The position numbers and the translations under genes were made by a program. A stretch of DNA of 64,000 nt from Nitrospiraceae bacterium (GTDB lineage Bacteria; Nitrospirota; Nitrospiria; Nitrospirales; UBA8639): positions 1 through 64,000 of the forward strand of contig JACKFE010000006.1 in assembly GCA_020632635.1 (NCBI GenBank). Reading direction: 5' to 3'. The notes below the pieces were generated by a model that was not told where the DNA came from, did no database searches, and saw nothing but the letters and a program-made list of their open reading frames with translations. Within the stretch, counting starts at the first letter, position 1, and each line of letters opens with the position of its first letter. This document shows, piece after piece, positions 17,944 through 27,521 of this stretch.

Positions 17944-18036
17944 GAAAATCCTCCATCATGGTTTAGCCATTATCCGCACGCTGCACACTCGCCACCTTCC
18001 CCCCCACTGCTTGCAAGTTACAGATCATTCGCCTTC

Positions 18037-20355
18037 TTATACCGGCAACTCAAAGGTAAACATCGCGCCTTTGGGTTGATTGTTCTCGGCATGAATCGTT
18101 CCATTATGGTCGGAAATGATGCGATGAACAATGGCCAGCCCCAATCCCGTTCCGGTTCGCTTTTTAGAAAAATACGGAATAAAGAGTTTTTCCTGGTCGC
18201 CCGGTTGAATTCCGCTTCCCTCATCTCCCACTCTCACCACCGCTCGATGACGGCGCCAGTCGACTTCGGTGGTAACCCAAATGCGTCCGTGATCATTCAT
18301 CGCTTGGATAGCATTATCAAAAAGATTGACAAAGACGCGATGTAATTGCTCTGGATCGCAATTCAAAGGTGGAAGACTCTCTTCCAACTGGAGAAGAAAA
18401 TGGATATCCCGATGTCCGCCGGCATACAACGAGACAACTTTTTCAATAACCTCATGCAACGAAACCCGTCGCATCTGGGGAACCGGCATACGGGCATATT
18501 TAGAAAATTCATCGACCATGCTTTTCAAACTATTGACTTCATTAATGATCACTCCCGTTGACTGATCCATGACCTGTTCAAAATCGGGAGCCTGTTCAAT
18601 AAATTTTTTCCTCAATCGCTGAGCAGACAACTGGATGGGCGTTAGTGGATTTTTAATTTCATGGGCAATACGTTGAGCCACTTCCTGCCAGGCAGCCGTT
18701 TTCTGAGCTTTAATAAATTCCGTCCGATCTTCAAACACCAATACGAAGCCCAATTCCTGCCCGCCTTCATTTTTCATTCTGGAAATAGTGAGTCCCAGGC
18801 TTAACAGTCGTCCATTAGGTGTTTCCATCAATCCTTCCATGGATAAACTATCCGCATGTTCCACCAAAACCTGATCATACGCCTTTTGAAAGAGATGCCA
18901 AGCATTTTCTTTAAATGCTTCATACACCGGACGTCCACGCAATTGATCTCCATTCACTCCCAGAATCCGTTCCGCGGAAGGATTAAATGTCGAAATACCG
19001 CCCATCGTATCAATAGATAAAACCCCTGCGGCGATCGTTTCCAATACCGCCTCGGTATAGGCGCGGCGTTGATCGATTTCCACGTTGGACTGGAGAAGGG
19101 ACATATTGACCTCTTCCAACTGAGATTTATTCGTCCGAAGATCCGCCGTCATCCGATTAAACGATTGTACAAGAATTCCGATTTCATCAGTCGCCTTGAC
19201 ATCAATATTCACATCTAAATTGCCTTTGGCCACGGCTTCAGTTCCATCCGCCAACCGTTGAATAGGGACGGTAATACCCCGGGCCACATAAAATCCGAAC
19301 CACGTGGCTCCGAACAATATCAAGAGAGTCACCACTCCGACAAAGAGATACGCTCCGCCCTTAATGGGAGTTTTCATGGATCGAATTTGTCGATACTCAG
19401 CAAATTGCTTTTCAATGCCCTCCATTTTCACCAATAAAGTTTCTGGCACATAGGAAGAGACCACTACAACCCCATTCACCCTGTCGGATTTCCCGCCCCC
19501 CATGATGGGGGCCCCAGCCCGAACCAATCGTCCGACGGGAGCCTCCTGAGTGGAGGTAAGGGGTTTCCCGGAGTCTAAGACCTGTAATACCAATTGACCA
19601 ACAGGAAGACTGAGGACCGCCTCGGATAATTGAGGATCCATGGTTCTCGCTAAAGTTTCCATCTTGGGAGAAAACACTTCCACACCAGCCAAATGATAAT
19701 CTTGCTGAACACGGGCCATAATCGCTTTTAATAACTCCCGATGTTCCGGGCGCAAAATATCCTCCCGAAAAATTTCCTTACTGATAGACCGTGCCGTGTT
19801 GGAAGCCAGGGCTATCCGCTCCTCCTGGTAGAGATTCGCCACATCCTCAGAATCACGAAGCACATGCATAATCTGATCGTTGAACCAGACTTCAATGACT
19901 TCACTGATCACACCACTGGCGACTAAAGCCAATAACACCGTGGGAATAAGCGAAAACCCAATGAAGGCGGCGACCAGCTTCGAACGAAATCCTCTCCCCA
20001 GGGTACGATTTCGTTTCTCAAAAAAGGCCCGAATGAGATTTCGGGACAGCAACAACGTGAGCGCCACCAACCCCACGCCATCTAAATAGACCAAGAACAG
20101 TACCCCGGCATAACTAGGACTTGGCAGAATCGAATCGGGCAAGAGCGGACCGGTCAATCCGTATCGCGCGTAATAAATCGTGAGAGCAATACAGGGGAGG
20201 AGAAAGACCAGGACAATCCATACCGGCGTATAATGATTACGTCGAGGCTTGATTGATGGAGCAGGACTAGAGGCCGTCGTCCCAGATGAGTCCGCCAATA
20301 TTGATGATCGAGGAAATTTTTTGGTGGGACTCAATTGTTCAGAAATTAGACTCAC
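18037..20355 (-). CDS. ntrY: NtrY-type sensor histidine kinase
   Basis: 772 residues. Three hydrophobic segments lie at the N-terminus (for example VLVFLLPCIALTIYYA), then a periplasmic region of about 200 residues and a fourth segment (LFVGVVTLLILFGATWFGFYV). A HAMP linker (PIQRLADGTEAVAKGN) and a PAS domain (AVLETIAAGVLSIDTMGG) follow. The phospho-acceptor helix is HEIKNPLTPIQLSAQRL, and the ATPase has the N box DNAIQAMNDHG and GTGLGLAIVH. This arrangement is that of NtrY. It starts at GTG with GAGAGA upstream. It is cotranscribed with the response regulator 94 bp downstream. Confidence 0.9.
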   Translation of the reverse strand: MSLISEQLSPTKKFPRSSILADSSGTTASSPAPSIKPRRNHYTPVWIVLVFLLPCIALTIYYARYGLTGPLLPDSILPSPSYAGVLFLVYLDGVGLVALTLLLSRNLIRAFFEKRNRTLGRGFRSKLVAAFIGFSLIPTVLLALVASGVISEVIEVWFNDQIMHVLRDSEDVANLYQEERIALASNTARSISKEIFREDILRPEHRELLKAIMARVQQDYHLAGVEVFSPKMETLARTMDPQLSEAVLSLPVGQLVLQVLDSGKPLTSTQEAPVGRLVRAGAPIMGGGKSDRVNGVVVVSSYVPETLLVKMEGIEKQFAEYRQIRSMKTPIKGGAYLFVGVVTLLILFGATWFGFYVARGITVPIQRLADGTEAVAKGNLDVNIDVKATDEIGILVQSFNRMTADLRTNKSQLEEVNMSLLQSNVEIDQRRAYTEAVLETIAAGVLSIDTMGGISTFNPSAERILGVNGDQLRGRPVYEAFKENAWHLFQKAYDQVLVEHADSLSMEGLMETPNGRLLSLGLTISRMKNEGGQELGFVLVFEDRTEFIKAQKTAAWQEVAQRIAHEIKNPLTPIQLSAQRLRKKFIEQAPDFEQVMDQSTGVIINEVNSLKSMVDEFSKYARMPVPQMRRVSLHEVIEKVVSLYAGGHRDIHFLLQLEESLPPLNCDPEQLHRVFVNLFDNAIQAMNDHGRIWVTTEVDWRRHRAVVRVGDEGSGIQPGDQEKLFIPYFSKKRTGTGLGLAIVHRIISDHNGTIHAENNQPKGAMFTFELPV

Positions 20356-20541
20356 AGACTTATCTCTCGGGCCTTCTCAGTAATTCCCTTGACAGGCTAT
20401 TGATATCTCATTATTGACTATTAAGGGTTTTTGCGCAAGGAGAACGAACGTCGCCTCCCGTACACTCAAAAAGGTAGCCCTACCAAATTCCCCGCAACGC
20501 AATTGAACTCCTCTACGGATGGGGTTTGAGGTAGAGATGAT

Positions 20542-20955
20542 TTAGAAAGGCGCGGCAGAGCCCTTTCCCGAAGTGAGACTGACGAACTTCATGCGAAGTG
20601 TATAGAGCATATCCCGAAGCACAGAGGCTTCTTCCGATGTGAGATTATTTTTGGTTTTTTCCTCAAGCATCGACAGGATATCGATCATCTCCTTGGCCTG
20701 AGGAAGATTGACCGGTGGGGCTGGCTGGTGAGGGTCAATAGTTTCTCCCATCAACATCAGTGCCGATGTGCCAAGGGAAAAGACAAAGGAGGCAAACGTC
20801 ACAGGAGGACCAGCTGATGAAGCTTCCTGGGGAGTATCGGTAAGTGGTTTAGATACCGCTTCCACCTCTGGCTTTTTCAGAGTGGTCTCCCTCGCTGCAT
20901 CAGACCTTCCACGGCGATCACGGACGACAAAACTGGGTTCTTCGTCACTCATCAT
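20542..20955 (-). CDS. DUF1844 domain protein
   Basis: 137 residues. After a charged, low-complexity N-terminus comes TFASFVFSLGTSALMLMGE..DP and the conserved block LPQAKEMIDILSMLEEKTKNNLT..E, the DUF1844 signature. The role is unknown. AAGGAGG lies 5 nt before the first of two adjacent ATGs, which sets the start within one codon. It lies back to back with the mazG-like gene. Confidence 0.87.
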   Translation of the reverse strand: MMSDEEPSFVVRDRRGRSDAARETTLKKPEVEAVSKPLTDTPQEASSAGPPVTFASFVFSLGTSALMLMGETIDPHQPAPPVNLPQAKEMIDILSMLEEKTKNNLTSEEASVLRDMLYTLRMKFVSLTSGKGSAAPF

Positions 20956-21085
20956 TAGATCCTCCTTCCGAAAGAACGGTACCATTATTAATTCATGGGG
21001 ATCAAGAATGTTTGCAGCTTACAGAGCTTCTTCAAACCGGTATAATGAGATCGTCGTTTCTCAACCACACTCATCAATATTTTCC

Positions 21086-21994
21086 ATGGCAAGTTCTCCC
21101 ATTGCAGATTCTCCAAATCCTTCTCCGGCAGAGAAACTGAAGACGATCATGGCCACCCTTCGCGGTCCAGAAGGCTGCCCTTGGGATCGGGAACAAACAC
21201 CTCAATCGCTGAAGCCCTATCTGCTGGAAGAAACCTATGAGGTCCTGGAAGCCTTGGATAGCCAAGATCCCGTTGCATTGAAAGAAGAATTGGGGGACCT
21301 TCTGCTTCAAGTTCTTTTTCATGCACAAATAGCCTCTGAACAAGGTCAATTTAATTTTGACGATATTTGTGAAACCTTGGCCCAAAAACTCATCAAACGG
21401 CACCCCCATGTGTTCGAGACCAATTCGACGACCGCGAATATCCAGTCTGCCTCGGATGTCATTCAGCAATGGGACCAGTTAAAACAAAAGGAAAAGCGAG
21501 AATCAGGGACCAATTCCCGCTTGGCAGGTATTCCTAAAAGCGCTCCCGCTCTAGCCCGAGCCTACCAAATACAAAAACGGGCAGCTCGAGCAGGTTTTGA
21601 TTGGCACACAATAGAACCGGTTTTCGAAAAGTTTCGAGAAGAACTCCAAGAACTTGCCACCGCCGCAGCCGGAATGATCCCTCCCAAAGAAGTATCACCC
21701 TCAACCTTGGCTCGCAATCATGAGGAAGTGGAAGCGGAGCTAGGGGATGTTTTATTTTCCTTGGTCAATCTCTCCAGATTTCTTCATCTCAATCCCGAGG
21801 AAGCGCTACGAAAAGCTACGAATCGTTTTCAATGCCGATTTCATTTTGTCGAACAGCAAGCCTCCCAAGCAGGCAAGGATTTACAAGCCTGTTCCACTGA
21901 AGACATGGACCGATGGTGGGAATTGGCAAAAGACAAGGAACACATCCAATCTGCCCAGTCCTCGCCTCATCAAGAAAAGGAGATATCGACGTGA
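21086..21994 (+). CDS. mazG: MazG nucleoside triphosphate pyrophosphohydrolase
   Basis: Hydrolyses (d)NTPs to monophosphates, a house-cleaning enzyme. Two MazG domains are visible. The first has CPWDREQTPQSLKPYLLEET followed by EVLEAL and LKEELGDLLLQVLFHA; the second has EEVEAELGDVLFSLVNLSRFL, keeping the metal-binding Glu/Asp sets. The open frame extends far upstream across the antisense of the DUF1844 gene. The start at 21086 (MASSPIADSP) is reasonable, but an ATG at 21008 after GGGGA is also possible. The stop overlaps the next gene (GTGA). Confidence 0.92.
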   Translation: MASSPIADSPNPSPAEKLKTIMATLRGPEGCPWDREQTPQSLKPYLLEETYEVLEALDSQDPVALKEELGDLLLQVLFHAQIASEQGQFNFDDICETLAQKLIKRHPHVFETNSTTANIQSASDVIQQWDQLKQKEKRESGTNSRLAGIPKSAPALARAYQIQKRAARAGFDWHTIEPVFEKFREELQELATAAAGMIPPKEVSPSTLARNHEEVEAELGDVLFSLVNLSRFLHLNPEEALRKATNRFQCRFHFVEQQASQAGKDLQACSTEDMDRWWELAKDKEHIQSAQSSPHQEKEIST

Positions 21995-22617
21995 GCGAAG
22001 AAGAACCAACGGAAGGACGCCGCGTCGGCGTCCACCCACTCATTGTCGTGTTTGGGGTGATTTTTGGTCTGTGGTTATTTATTACGCTCATCATTCCCAA
22101 ATCAAAAAACATCAAGGCGCCGGGAAGCGGGGGAGCGCCAACATCGCAGGAGCCGGGCTCTTCATTCTCATCCAGCGACCTCGTCCCTTCATTCGAAGCC
22201 ATAGCCGTAATCCCCGGCATGAATGCCATTACCTTGTTAGTGCCTCCGGCTACCACAGATAGTCAAATAAATGCTCTTATTCGCTACCTTCAAACTAACC
22301 GTACTGCAGGCCAACTTGGTACCATCCTGCCGCCCACCACCCCAGAGGATAAATTAGGGGAATTTGCCATTGCAGATTTTTATATTTTTTCGGAAGAAAA
22401 ATACGCGGTAGGTGATTCCGCGAAAGCACTCGGTCGAGGCGCACATGCCCCCGGAGAATTTTATCCCAGTTCAATCCCTTATGAGGTAGCCATGGAACAT
22501 GTACGAGGTCATTATGCTGTGGATCTCTATAATCCCAATCAACCTGAATCCGCTTCACTGGGATTTGGTGAGGAAGCGACTGGAGTCTACTCCAAACGAT
22601 ATCAACGCCTATTTTAA
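21991..22617 (+). CDS. Hypothetical membrane-anchored protein
   Basis: 208 residues starting at a GTG overlapping the mazG stop, with AAGGAG upstream. The frame continues in front of it but lacks a better start. One hydrophobic helix (LIVVFGVIFGLWLFITLII, residues 15-35) anchors a periplasmic domain rich in Pro/Gly/Ser at first, then ordered (INALIRYLQTNRTAG, AIADFYIFSEEKYAVGD). No family is recognised. Translational coupling suggests coexpression with MazG but does not define a role. Confidence 0.75.
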   Translation: MSEEEPTEGRRVGVHPLIVVFGVIFGLWLFITLIIPKSKNIKAPGSGGAPTSQEPGSSFSSSDLVPSFEAIAVIPGMNAITLLVPPATTDSQINALIRYLQTNRTAGQLGTILPPTTPEDKLGEFAIADFYIFSEEKYAVGDSAKALGRGAHAPGEFYPSSIPYEVAMEHVRGHYAVDLYNPNQPESASLGFGEEATGVYSKRYQRLF

Positions 22618-22704
22618 ATGGAGGAAGTGGAATCGAAGAAGATTAACTAACCCACTAGCAAAGAAAGCGCTCAGACCATCCCCTAGCAAACACTTCACGT
22701 CGAA

Positions 22705-23109
22705 TCAAATACCCACCTGATCCTTGATCAATTGCCGTAAAGATACCTGTTCAGCTTTCATCCACTGGTCTAATGAAGAAAACAAGTGGGAGAGTTCATC
22801 TACAAATGAACCAACCATGATATCTCGCCTCTCGGACAACATGCCATCCATATCGACGAGCGCTAATTTTTGTTCGGCAATGGCGCGACAAAGTATCTGA
22901 TTGACTCGAAGCTGTTGTCCCACGGAACCACCCGAACAATCCAATAAGGTCTTCAGGTGATTCAACTCGCTGTCAATGGAAACCTTGATCCTTACGCCTT
23001 GTGGAGTGGCCCAATCTGGCCGTTGCACGGAATAATCAAAAGAAAACGCTGATTCTTTAGGCTCTCGATAAGGGCCCATAACATTTAACACAATGAGATC
23101 CGATGCCAT
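22705..23109 (-). CDS. Hypothetical protein
   Basis: 134 residues, soluble, beginning MASDLIVLNVMGPYREPKES. The second half is predicted helical (LNHLKTLLDCSGG, QLRVNQILCRAIAEQKLAL) and ends with MKAEQVSLRQLIKDQVGI. No known motif is recognised. AGGATA upstream of the ATG and in-frame length support it as a gene. It is 60 bp from the rhodanese gene on the same strand. Confidence 0.65.
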   Translation of the reverse strand: MASDLIVLNVMGPYREPKESAFSFDYSVQRPDWATPQGVRIKVSIDSELNHLKTLLDCSGGSVGQQLRVNQILCRAIAEQKLALVDMDGMLSERRDIMVGSFVDELSHLFSSLDQWMKAEQVSLRQLIKDQVGI

Positions 23110-23168
23110 CGTCTTATCCTCGCAGAAGAAACATTCCGTTACTAATCAGGACTGGCATAGTCCAATCC

Positions 23169-23792
23169 CTAGGACAGGAAGGAATGAGCCGAGGTCCGGG
23201 GTTTAGATACGATTTGGATCAACCCATTTCCATTCTCTCCCTCAAAAGGACCAGGCCACCCGGCTAGACCTCCCTTTAAAATCGACACTGTGGTCAACCC
23301 CTGTCGACTAAGGAACTCACATGCCAACCGACTTCGATTCCCGTCTTCACAATACACCACGATATGCTGAGCTGAGGAAGGCACCTCCACTGAAAATCGA
23401 ACATCTAACTGTTCTACCGGAAGCAAGAGCGCACCGGGAATTCGTCGTTTCGCAAATTCTTCTGCCGACCGCACATCCACAAGAACCGTGTGTGGCCGAA
23501 GGAGAGGATTAGCTAAAAGCTGGGCCGTTTCTTCAGCTGATCGTTCCAGATAGAGGCGTCCCGATCTGATTAATGTCGGAGAAACAGCCTTTCCCTCCGC
23601 TAATGCCGCCACCTGAATTTTAAGCGGATCTACGCAACCTTGAATGTCGTGGGGAATTTTCTTCAAGGACTGTTGATGATAATACGATTCCCGCTTTATT
23701 TGCAGAATTTCTCGGTGTAAATTCCGAACATACCACAATAGCCCTAATCCACCCACAGCTCCCATCACTGCCACCACAGTATTCAACGTCAT
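23169..23792 (-). CDS. Membrane-anchored rhodanese-domain protein
   Basis: 207 residues: an N-terminal membrane helix (TVVAVMGAVGGLGLLWYV) and a linker, then a rhodanese domain from about residue 95 (VLVDVRSAEEFAKRRIPGALLLP). The active loop CEDGNRS, with the catalytic Cys, comes next. Rhodaneses move sulfane sulfur or bind it. The frame opens at a TTG 12 codons upstream; the ATG used here gives a better signal-anchor start. Substrate unknown. Confidence 0.85.
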   Translation of the reverse strand: MTLNTVVAVMGAVGGLGLLWYVRNLHREILQIKRESYYHQQSLKKIPHDIQGCVDPLKIQVAALAEGKAVSPTLIRSGRLYLERSAEETAQLLANPLLRPHTVLVDVRSAEEFAKRRIPGALLLPVEQLDVRFSVEVPSSAQHIVVYCEDGNRSRLACEFLSRQGLTTVSILKGGLAGWPGPFEGENGNGLIQIVSKPRTSAHSFLS

Positions 23793-23935
23793 ACCATCAG
23801 ATTCCCAGTTATCATGAAGATACGTCAATCATGATGCAACAGGACACAGCCCAATGTTTGGGAAAATAAAAATGAAAGGCCGAGAATGGATTACACAAAC
23901 AAACACAGAAGGGAGAACCCATAAACCATCGATAC

Positions 23936-24012
<77 letters not shown>

Positions 24013-24032
24013 ATCCCGACCATTTTATCTCT

Positions 24033-25151
24033 TTATGAAAGAGCTGTAAAAGCCTCCCACGGTAACCCGTGAACTTGCCCCACAACTGCTGAAACCAATC
24101 GCCCGTGCATGATATTTACTCCTTTTTTCAACCCTTCATGCCGGCGAAGAGCTTGTTCGACTCCATTTTCAAGCAGCTGGACTATAAAAGGTAGTGTCGC
24201 GTTGGTCAAGGCTAGAGTTGATGTATGGGGAACAATACCGGGAATATTAGGGACCGCGTAGTGAAGCACCTCATCCACGATATAGGTCGGATGGGTATGA
24301 GTAGTGGGTCTGGTAGTTTCAGCACACCCTCCCTGGTCGACAGACACATCCACAATGACAGAACCGGATTTCATGCCCTTTACCATTTCACGGGAAATTA
24401 CCCGTGGAGTCCTCGCCGCAGGCAAATAGACAGCCCCGATAACCAGATCCGCCTCCGAAAGATAGACTTCCAATTGCGCAGAACTAGACAAAACGGTCCG
24501 AACCCGTCCCTTATACCACAAATCCATTTCTCTCAATTGTCCAAGATCCAAACTTAAGACGGTCACCTCCGCTCCCATTCCCACGGCAATTTTCGTAGCT
24601 GCCGAACCGACAACCCCGGATCCCACGATTACCACCTTGCCAGGGGGCACCCCGGGAACCCCACTCAATAATACTCCCGAACCCCCTTGGTGTTTCTCCA
24701 GAAAATGTGCCCCGAGTTGAACCGACATTCGTCCGGCAATTTCGCTCATAGGACGAAGGAGGGGAAACTGTCCTTGGGCATCTTCAGTTGTTTCATACGC
24801 AATGGCGGTGCATCCGCTTGCCATGAGAGCTTCCGTTAAGGACTGAGAGGCGGCCAAATGCAAATAGGCAAAAAGGACATGGTCCTTTCGGAGCAATCCT
24901 AATTCTTCCGGTTGCGGTTCCTTCACTTTGATAATAAGCTGCGCTTCACTATAGGTACTGTTGGCATCAGCCAGTATAATAGCGCCAGCCTGTTCATACT
25001 GTTGTGAGGAAAATCCACTTCCCTCCCCCGCTCCGCGTTGTACGACCACCCGATAGCCATGAGCCACGAGGCCTCGAACCGCCTGGGGTGTCAGAGCTAC
25101 CCGAAATTCTTGATCCTTGATCTCTTTCGGAACGCCAATCGTCATACTCAT
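24033..25151 (-). CDS. ald: Alanine dehydrogenase
   Basis: 372 residues; NAD-dependent interconversion of alanine with pyruvate and ammonia. The sequence opens MTIGVPKEIKDQEFRVALTP after two extra codons. IIKVKEPQPEE carries the substrate Lys, FAYLHLAA the catalytic His, and VVIVGSGVVGSAATKIAVGMG the NAD site. HTSTLALTNATLPFI near the C-terminus is also typical of Ald. Start ATG with AAAGGACT upstream. A role in ammonia handling fits the nitrogen-rich window, but the gene stands alone. Confidence 0.95.
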   Translation of the reverse strand: MSMTIGVPKEIKDQEFRVALTPQAVRGLVAHGYRVVVQRGAGEGSGFSSQQYEQAGAIILADANSTYSEAQLIIKVKEPQPEELGLLRKDHVLFAYLHLAASQSLTEALMASGCTAIAYETTEDAQGQFPLLRPMSEIAGRMSVQLGAHFLEKHQGGSGVLLSGVPGVPPGKVVIVGSGVVGSAATKIAVGMGAEVTVLSLDLGQLREMDLWYKGRVRTVLSSSAQLEVYLSEADLVIGAVYLPAARTPRVISREMVKGMKSGSVIVDVSVDQGGCAETTRPTTHTHPTYIVDEVLHYAVPNIPGIVPHTSTLALTNATLPFIVQLLENGVEQALRRHEGLKKGVNIMHGRLVSAVVGQVHGLPWEAFTALS

Positions 25152-25345
25152 CCGTTACCAGTCCTTTCTAGTTATAGGCAACCGCCCAGCTCTCTCGTCG
25201 CCCAATCAATCACGCCGCCCTTGTACAATCCCACGTGTCTGGCCCTGTTCACGTTCCCTAGACACCCCAACGAACCCTCAGGTAAGATCGGCACAATGAT
25301 TCAGATTCTATACCGGACATTCGATACTCAAATCCTCACAATAGC

Positions 25346-25690
25346 ATGAGTAAATTTCAACATCATATTTTCGTATGCATCAACCAACGTCCCAAGGGAG
25401 ATCCTCGTGGGTGTTGCGCCGATCTCGGGTCTGAACGATTACATGCGCATTTTAAAAAAGAAGTTGACCGTCTCGGATTAAAAGGCATTGTTCGTGCCAA
25501 TAAGGCGGGGTGCTTGGATCAATGTGAATATGGTCCAAGTGTCGTCATATATCCAGAAGGAGTCTGGTATTGGGTGGGAAAAGAGGCCGATGTCACGGAA
25601 ATCATGGAACAACACATTGGAAAAGGACAAATTGTTGAACGGTTGCTTATGCCTGGCAAAAACGGCTCTCTGCCTCCTAACAGCATGTAA
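25346..25690 (+). CDS. Thioredoxin-like [2Fe-2S] ferredoxin
   Basis: 114 residues. MSKFQHHIFVCINQRPKGDP, then CCADLGSERL and NKAGCLDQCEYGPSVVIYPEG give the Cys pattern (C-x12-C ... C-x3-C) of thioredoxin-fold [2Fe-2S] ferredoxins related to the NuoE-type domain. A small electron carrier, partner unknown. No strong ribosome site is visible. The next two plus-strand genes are short and may be cotranscribed. Confidence 0.87.
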   Translation: MSKFQHHIFVCINQRPKGDPRGCCADLGSERLHAHFKKEVDRLGLKGIVRANKAGCLDQCEYGPSVVIYPEGVWYWVGKEADVTEIMEQHIGKGQIVERLLMPGKNGSLPPNSM

Positions 25691-25765
25691 CGCAAATCTC
25701 TTTTGGCCTTGACTGCTTCCCCCGGCGTCCCTTGATATATTCCCGAGTTTAAAATAGCAAATCCC

Positions 25766-26182
25766 ATGATTCCCGAGGACAAATGGAAAAGCAATCAACG
25801 TAAAGTGGATTTTCTGAAAACTTTCCCTGGTTTGACCTCCACCTGGGAACAAGCTCACGGCTTACAGTTAGAAAGCAGTATTCCATTTCCTGATAAAAAA
25901 GCCTACACCGCCCTGGTATTCTCTCAGGGACACTTTGGCGTCAGCTCCTTTCTCCAAAATGAACCTCAACTACTCTCGAAAGGGCTACAACTGGTCAGGC
26001 CTTTCATTGAAAAGTATAGACCAGAAAGCTTTACACGCTATGACCACTTGCATGCACTTGATCAAGAAATGGGAAGGCAGGCTCGCTTACAAAATATCAT
26101 GAACGCGATCACGAATAATATGGAAGCTATGCCCGAACTGAAGTCTCGCATTCGGGATTTAGTTCGACAATGGGAACCCTAA
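25766..26182 (+). CDS. Hypothetical protein
   Basis: 138 residues, soluble, beginning MIPEDKWKSNQRKVDFLKTF, with SFTRYDHLHALDQEMGRQARL in the second half and a helical C-terminus (MPELKSRIRDLVRQWEP). No motif or family is recognised. It lies between two small Fe-S protein genes on the same strand, which suggests but does not show a shared redox function. Confidence 0.65.
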   Translation: MIPEDKWKSNQRKVDFLKTFPGLTSTWEQAHGLQLESSIPFPDKKAYTALVFSQGHFGVSSFLQNEPQLLSKGLQLVRPFIEKYRPESFTRYDHLHALDQEMGRQARLQNIMNAITNNMEAMPELKSRIRDLVRQWEP

Positions 26183-26246
26183 GGTATTATTGCTTATGAA
26201 CATGTTGGAAATTTTTTCTCAAGGTCTTTTTGAAGGAGTGAATCCT

Positions 26247-26474
26247 ATGTTGGTACGAAGAGATCATTTGGTTCGGCATCCGGACCGCTGCACCCACAGT
26301 GCGATTTGCATTCCGATTTGCCCCACTAGCGCATGGCTGTCTACCCCTCCCTATAAATTTGATTCCTCGCGCTGCATGGAATCCTGCCGTCTGTGCTTGG
26401 ATGCCTGCCCATCCCAAGCCATCTATGGGGTGTTCCGCAAAGGAGAAAAATTACTTTCCCCCAAACAAGAATAG
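26247..26474 (+). CDS. Small ferredoxin-like Fe-S protein
   Basis: 75 residues. Two Cys groups: CTHSAICIPICP (C-x5-C-x3-CP) and CMESCRLCLDACP (C-x3-C-x2-C-x3-CP). The second is close to a [4Fe-4S] site; the first has an altered spacing and only three Cys, so the protein has seven Cys rather than eight. The start at 26247 is supported by GAAGGAG 8 nt upstream; the open frame extends earlier without a ribosome site. Likely an electron carrier with one or two clusters. Confidence 0.75.
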   Translation: MLVRRDHLVRHPDRCTHSAICIPICPTSAWLSTPPYKFDSSRCMESCRLCLDACPSQAIYGVFRKGEKLLSPKQE

Positions 26475-26475
26475 G

Positions 26476-27519
26476 TCAAACAATCCGCTTTCGCCAATAT
26501 CCCCAATAAATATTCCCCACAATGGTGGAGCCACCACTCAACCCAGTTCCTCCAAGAATTCGGTAAACCTCAGGACGGGAAATTTTAATGGGATGGGACG
26601 AGGCGAGGACATTGGAAGCCACAGAGAGCCGCTGCAAGGTTTGAATTCCGATTAATATCGGCCACATGCAAGCCAACCGAACACGAACTTGTAGGCGAGG
26701 AATACTCAGCGTATATCGCCATCCTTGATCGAGATGATCGCGGGCCTGACTGAGTAATTCCCGATACAAAGGCCTAAATGATTCCCAGGCCCCTTCATCC
26801 AAGAGATCTTCCGGAGACAGTCCCGCCTTCCTCAATAAAACCAGCGGGACATAACACCGTCCTTTCCTCAAATCTTCAGCAATGTCCCGCAAAATATTTA
26901 CCATCTGCAATCCCTTCCCAAATCTGATGGCCAGGGGACTCATAACTGCCTGATCCCAAGAACTAAATGCCGACAAATGTACGCACATCAACCTAGTCCA
27001 AAATTCCCCTACACAACCAGCCACAGAATAGGTATAAAATTCAAAATCCTGAAGTTCGGATAGGGCGTGAATGGTGGTCATATCAGCTCGAGGAAAGGTT
27101 TCGAGATCAAACTCCATTCCCCCGATCAAAATGGACAAGACTCGCGAAATGGCAGTTTGATCGTCAGGTGTCATCTTTTCCAATAGAGAAAAACAACGTC
27201 CGAGTTCGATCAATAACTGAGCTTCATCTGGGACAAAACCACCCATATCCACTCGCTGCTTTATTGCATCAATATGGGCTGCATTTCCTTTACCCTGTTG
27301 GACATCTTTTTTGAACTGAACAAGAAACCGCTTTCTGCTCTCGTCATCCATATTGTTCCCAGAATCCGCCAGGGTGTCCGCGGCTCTGGCCAGCAAATAG
27401 GCTAACCCAATCTGGGTGCGTACCGGGCTTGGTAACACCGCGATCGTTAAATAAAAAGACCGGGAAACCCGCTTCAGGATCGTTCTGAAAAGCCATTGAT
27501 CCGTAGTGGAAAGCGACAT
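26476..27519 (-). CDS. Squalene/phytoene synthase family protein
   Basis: 347 residues. It catalyses head-to-head condensation of prenyl diphosphates. The first Asp-rich motif is DTLAD (in LARAADTLADSG) and the second is in VNILRDIAEDLRKGRCYVP, both complete. YSVAGCVGEFWTRLM is also typical. The best fit is farnesyl-diphosphate farnesyltransferase (squalene synthase), which would feed hopanoid or other triterpene synthesis; phytoene synthase cannot be excluded. The ATG at 27519 with GTGAGG upstream abuts the cupredoxin stop, so the two genes form an operon. Confidence 0.85.
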   Translation of the reverse strand: MSLSTTDQWLFRTILKRVSRSFYLTIAVLPSPVRTQIGLAYLLARAADTLADSGNNMDDESRKRFLVQFKKDVQQGKGNAAHIDAIKQRVDMGGFVPDEAQLLIELGRCFSLLEKMTPDDQTAISRVLSILIGGMEFDLETFPRADMTTIHALSELQDFEFYTYSVAGCVGEFWTRLMCVHLSAFSSWDQAVMSPLAIRFGKGLQMVNILRDIAEDLRKGRCYVPLVLLRKAGLSPEDLLDEGAWESFRPLYRELLSQARDHLDQGWRYTLSIPRLQVRVRLACMWPILIGIQTLQRLSVASNVLASSHPIKISRPEVYRILGGTGLSGGSTIVGNIYWGYWRKRIV

Positions 27520-27521
27520 GG

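Noticed and set aside
20768..21085. N-terminal extension of MazG across the DUF1844 gene
   Set aside because: This part is antisense to a well-supported gene and absent from MazG proteins; the start was moved downstream.
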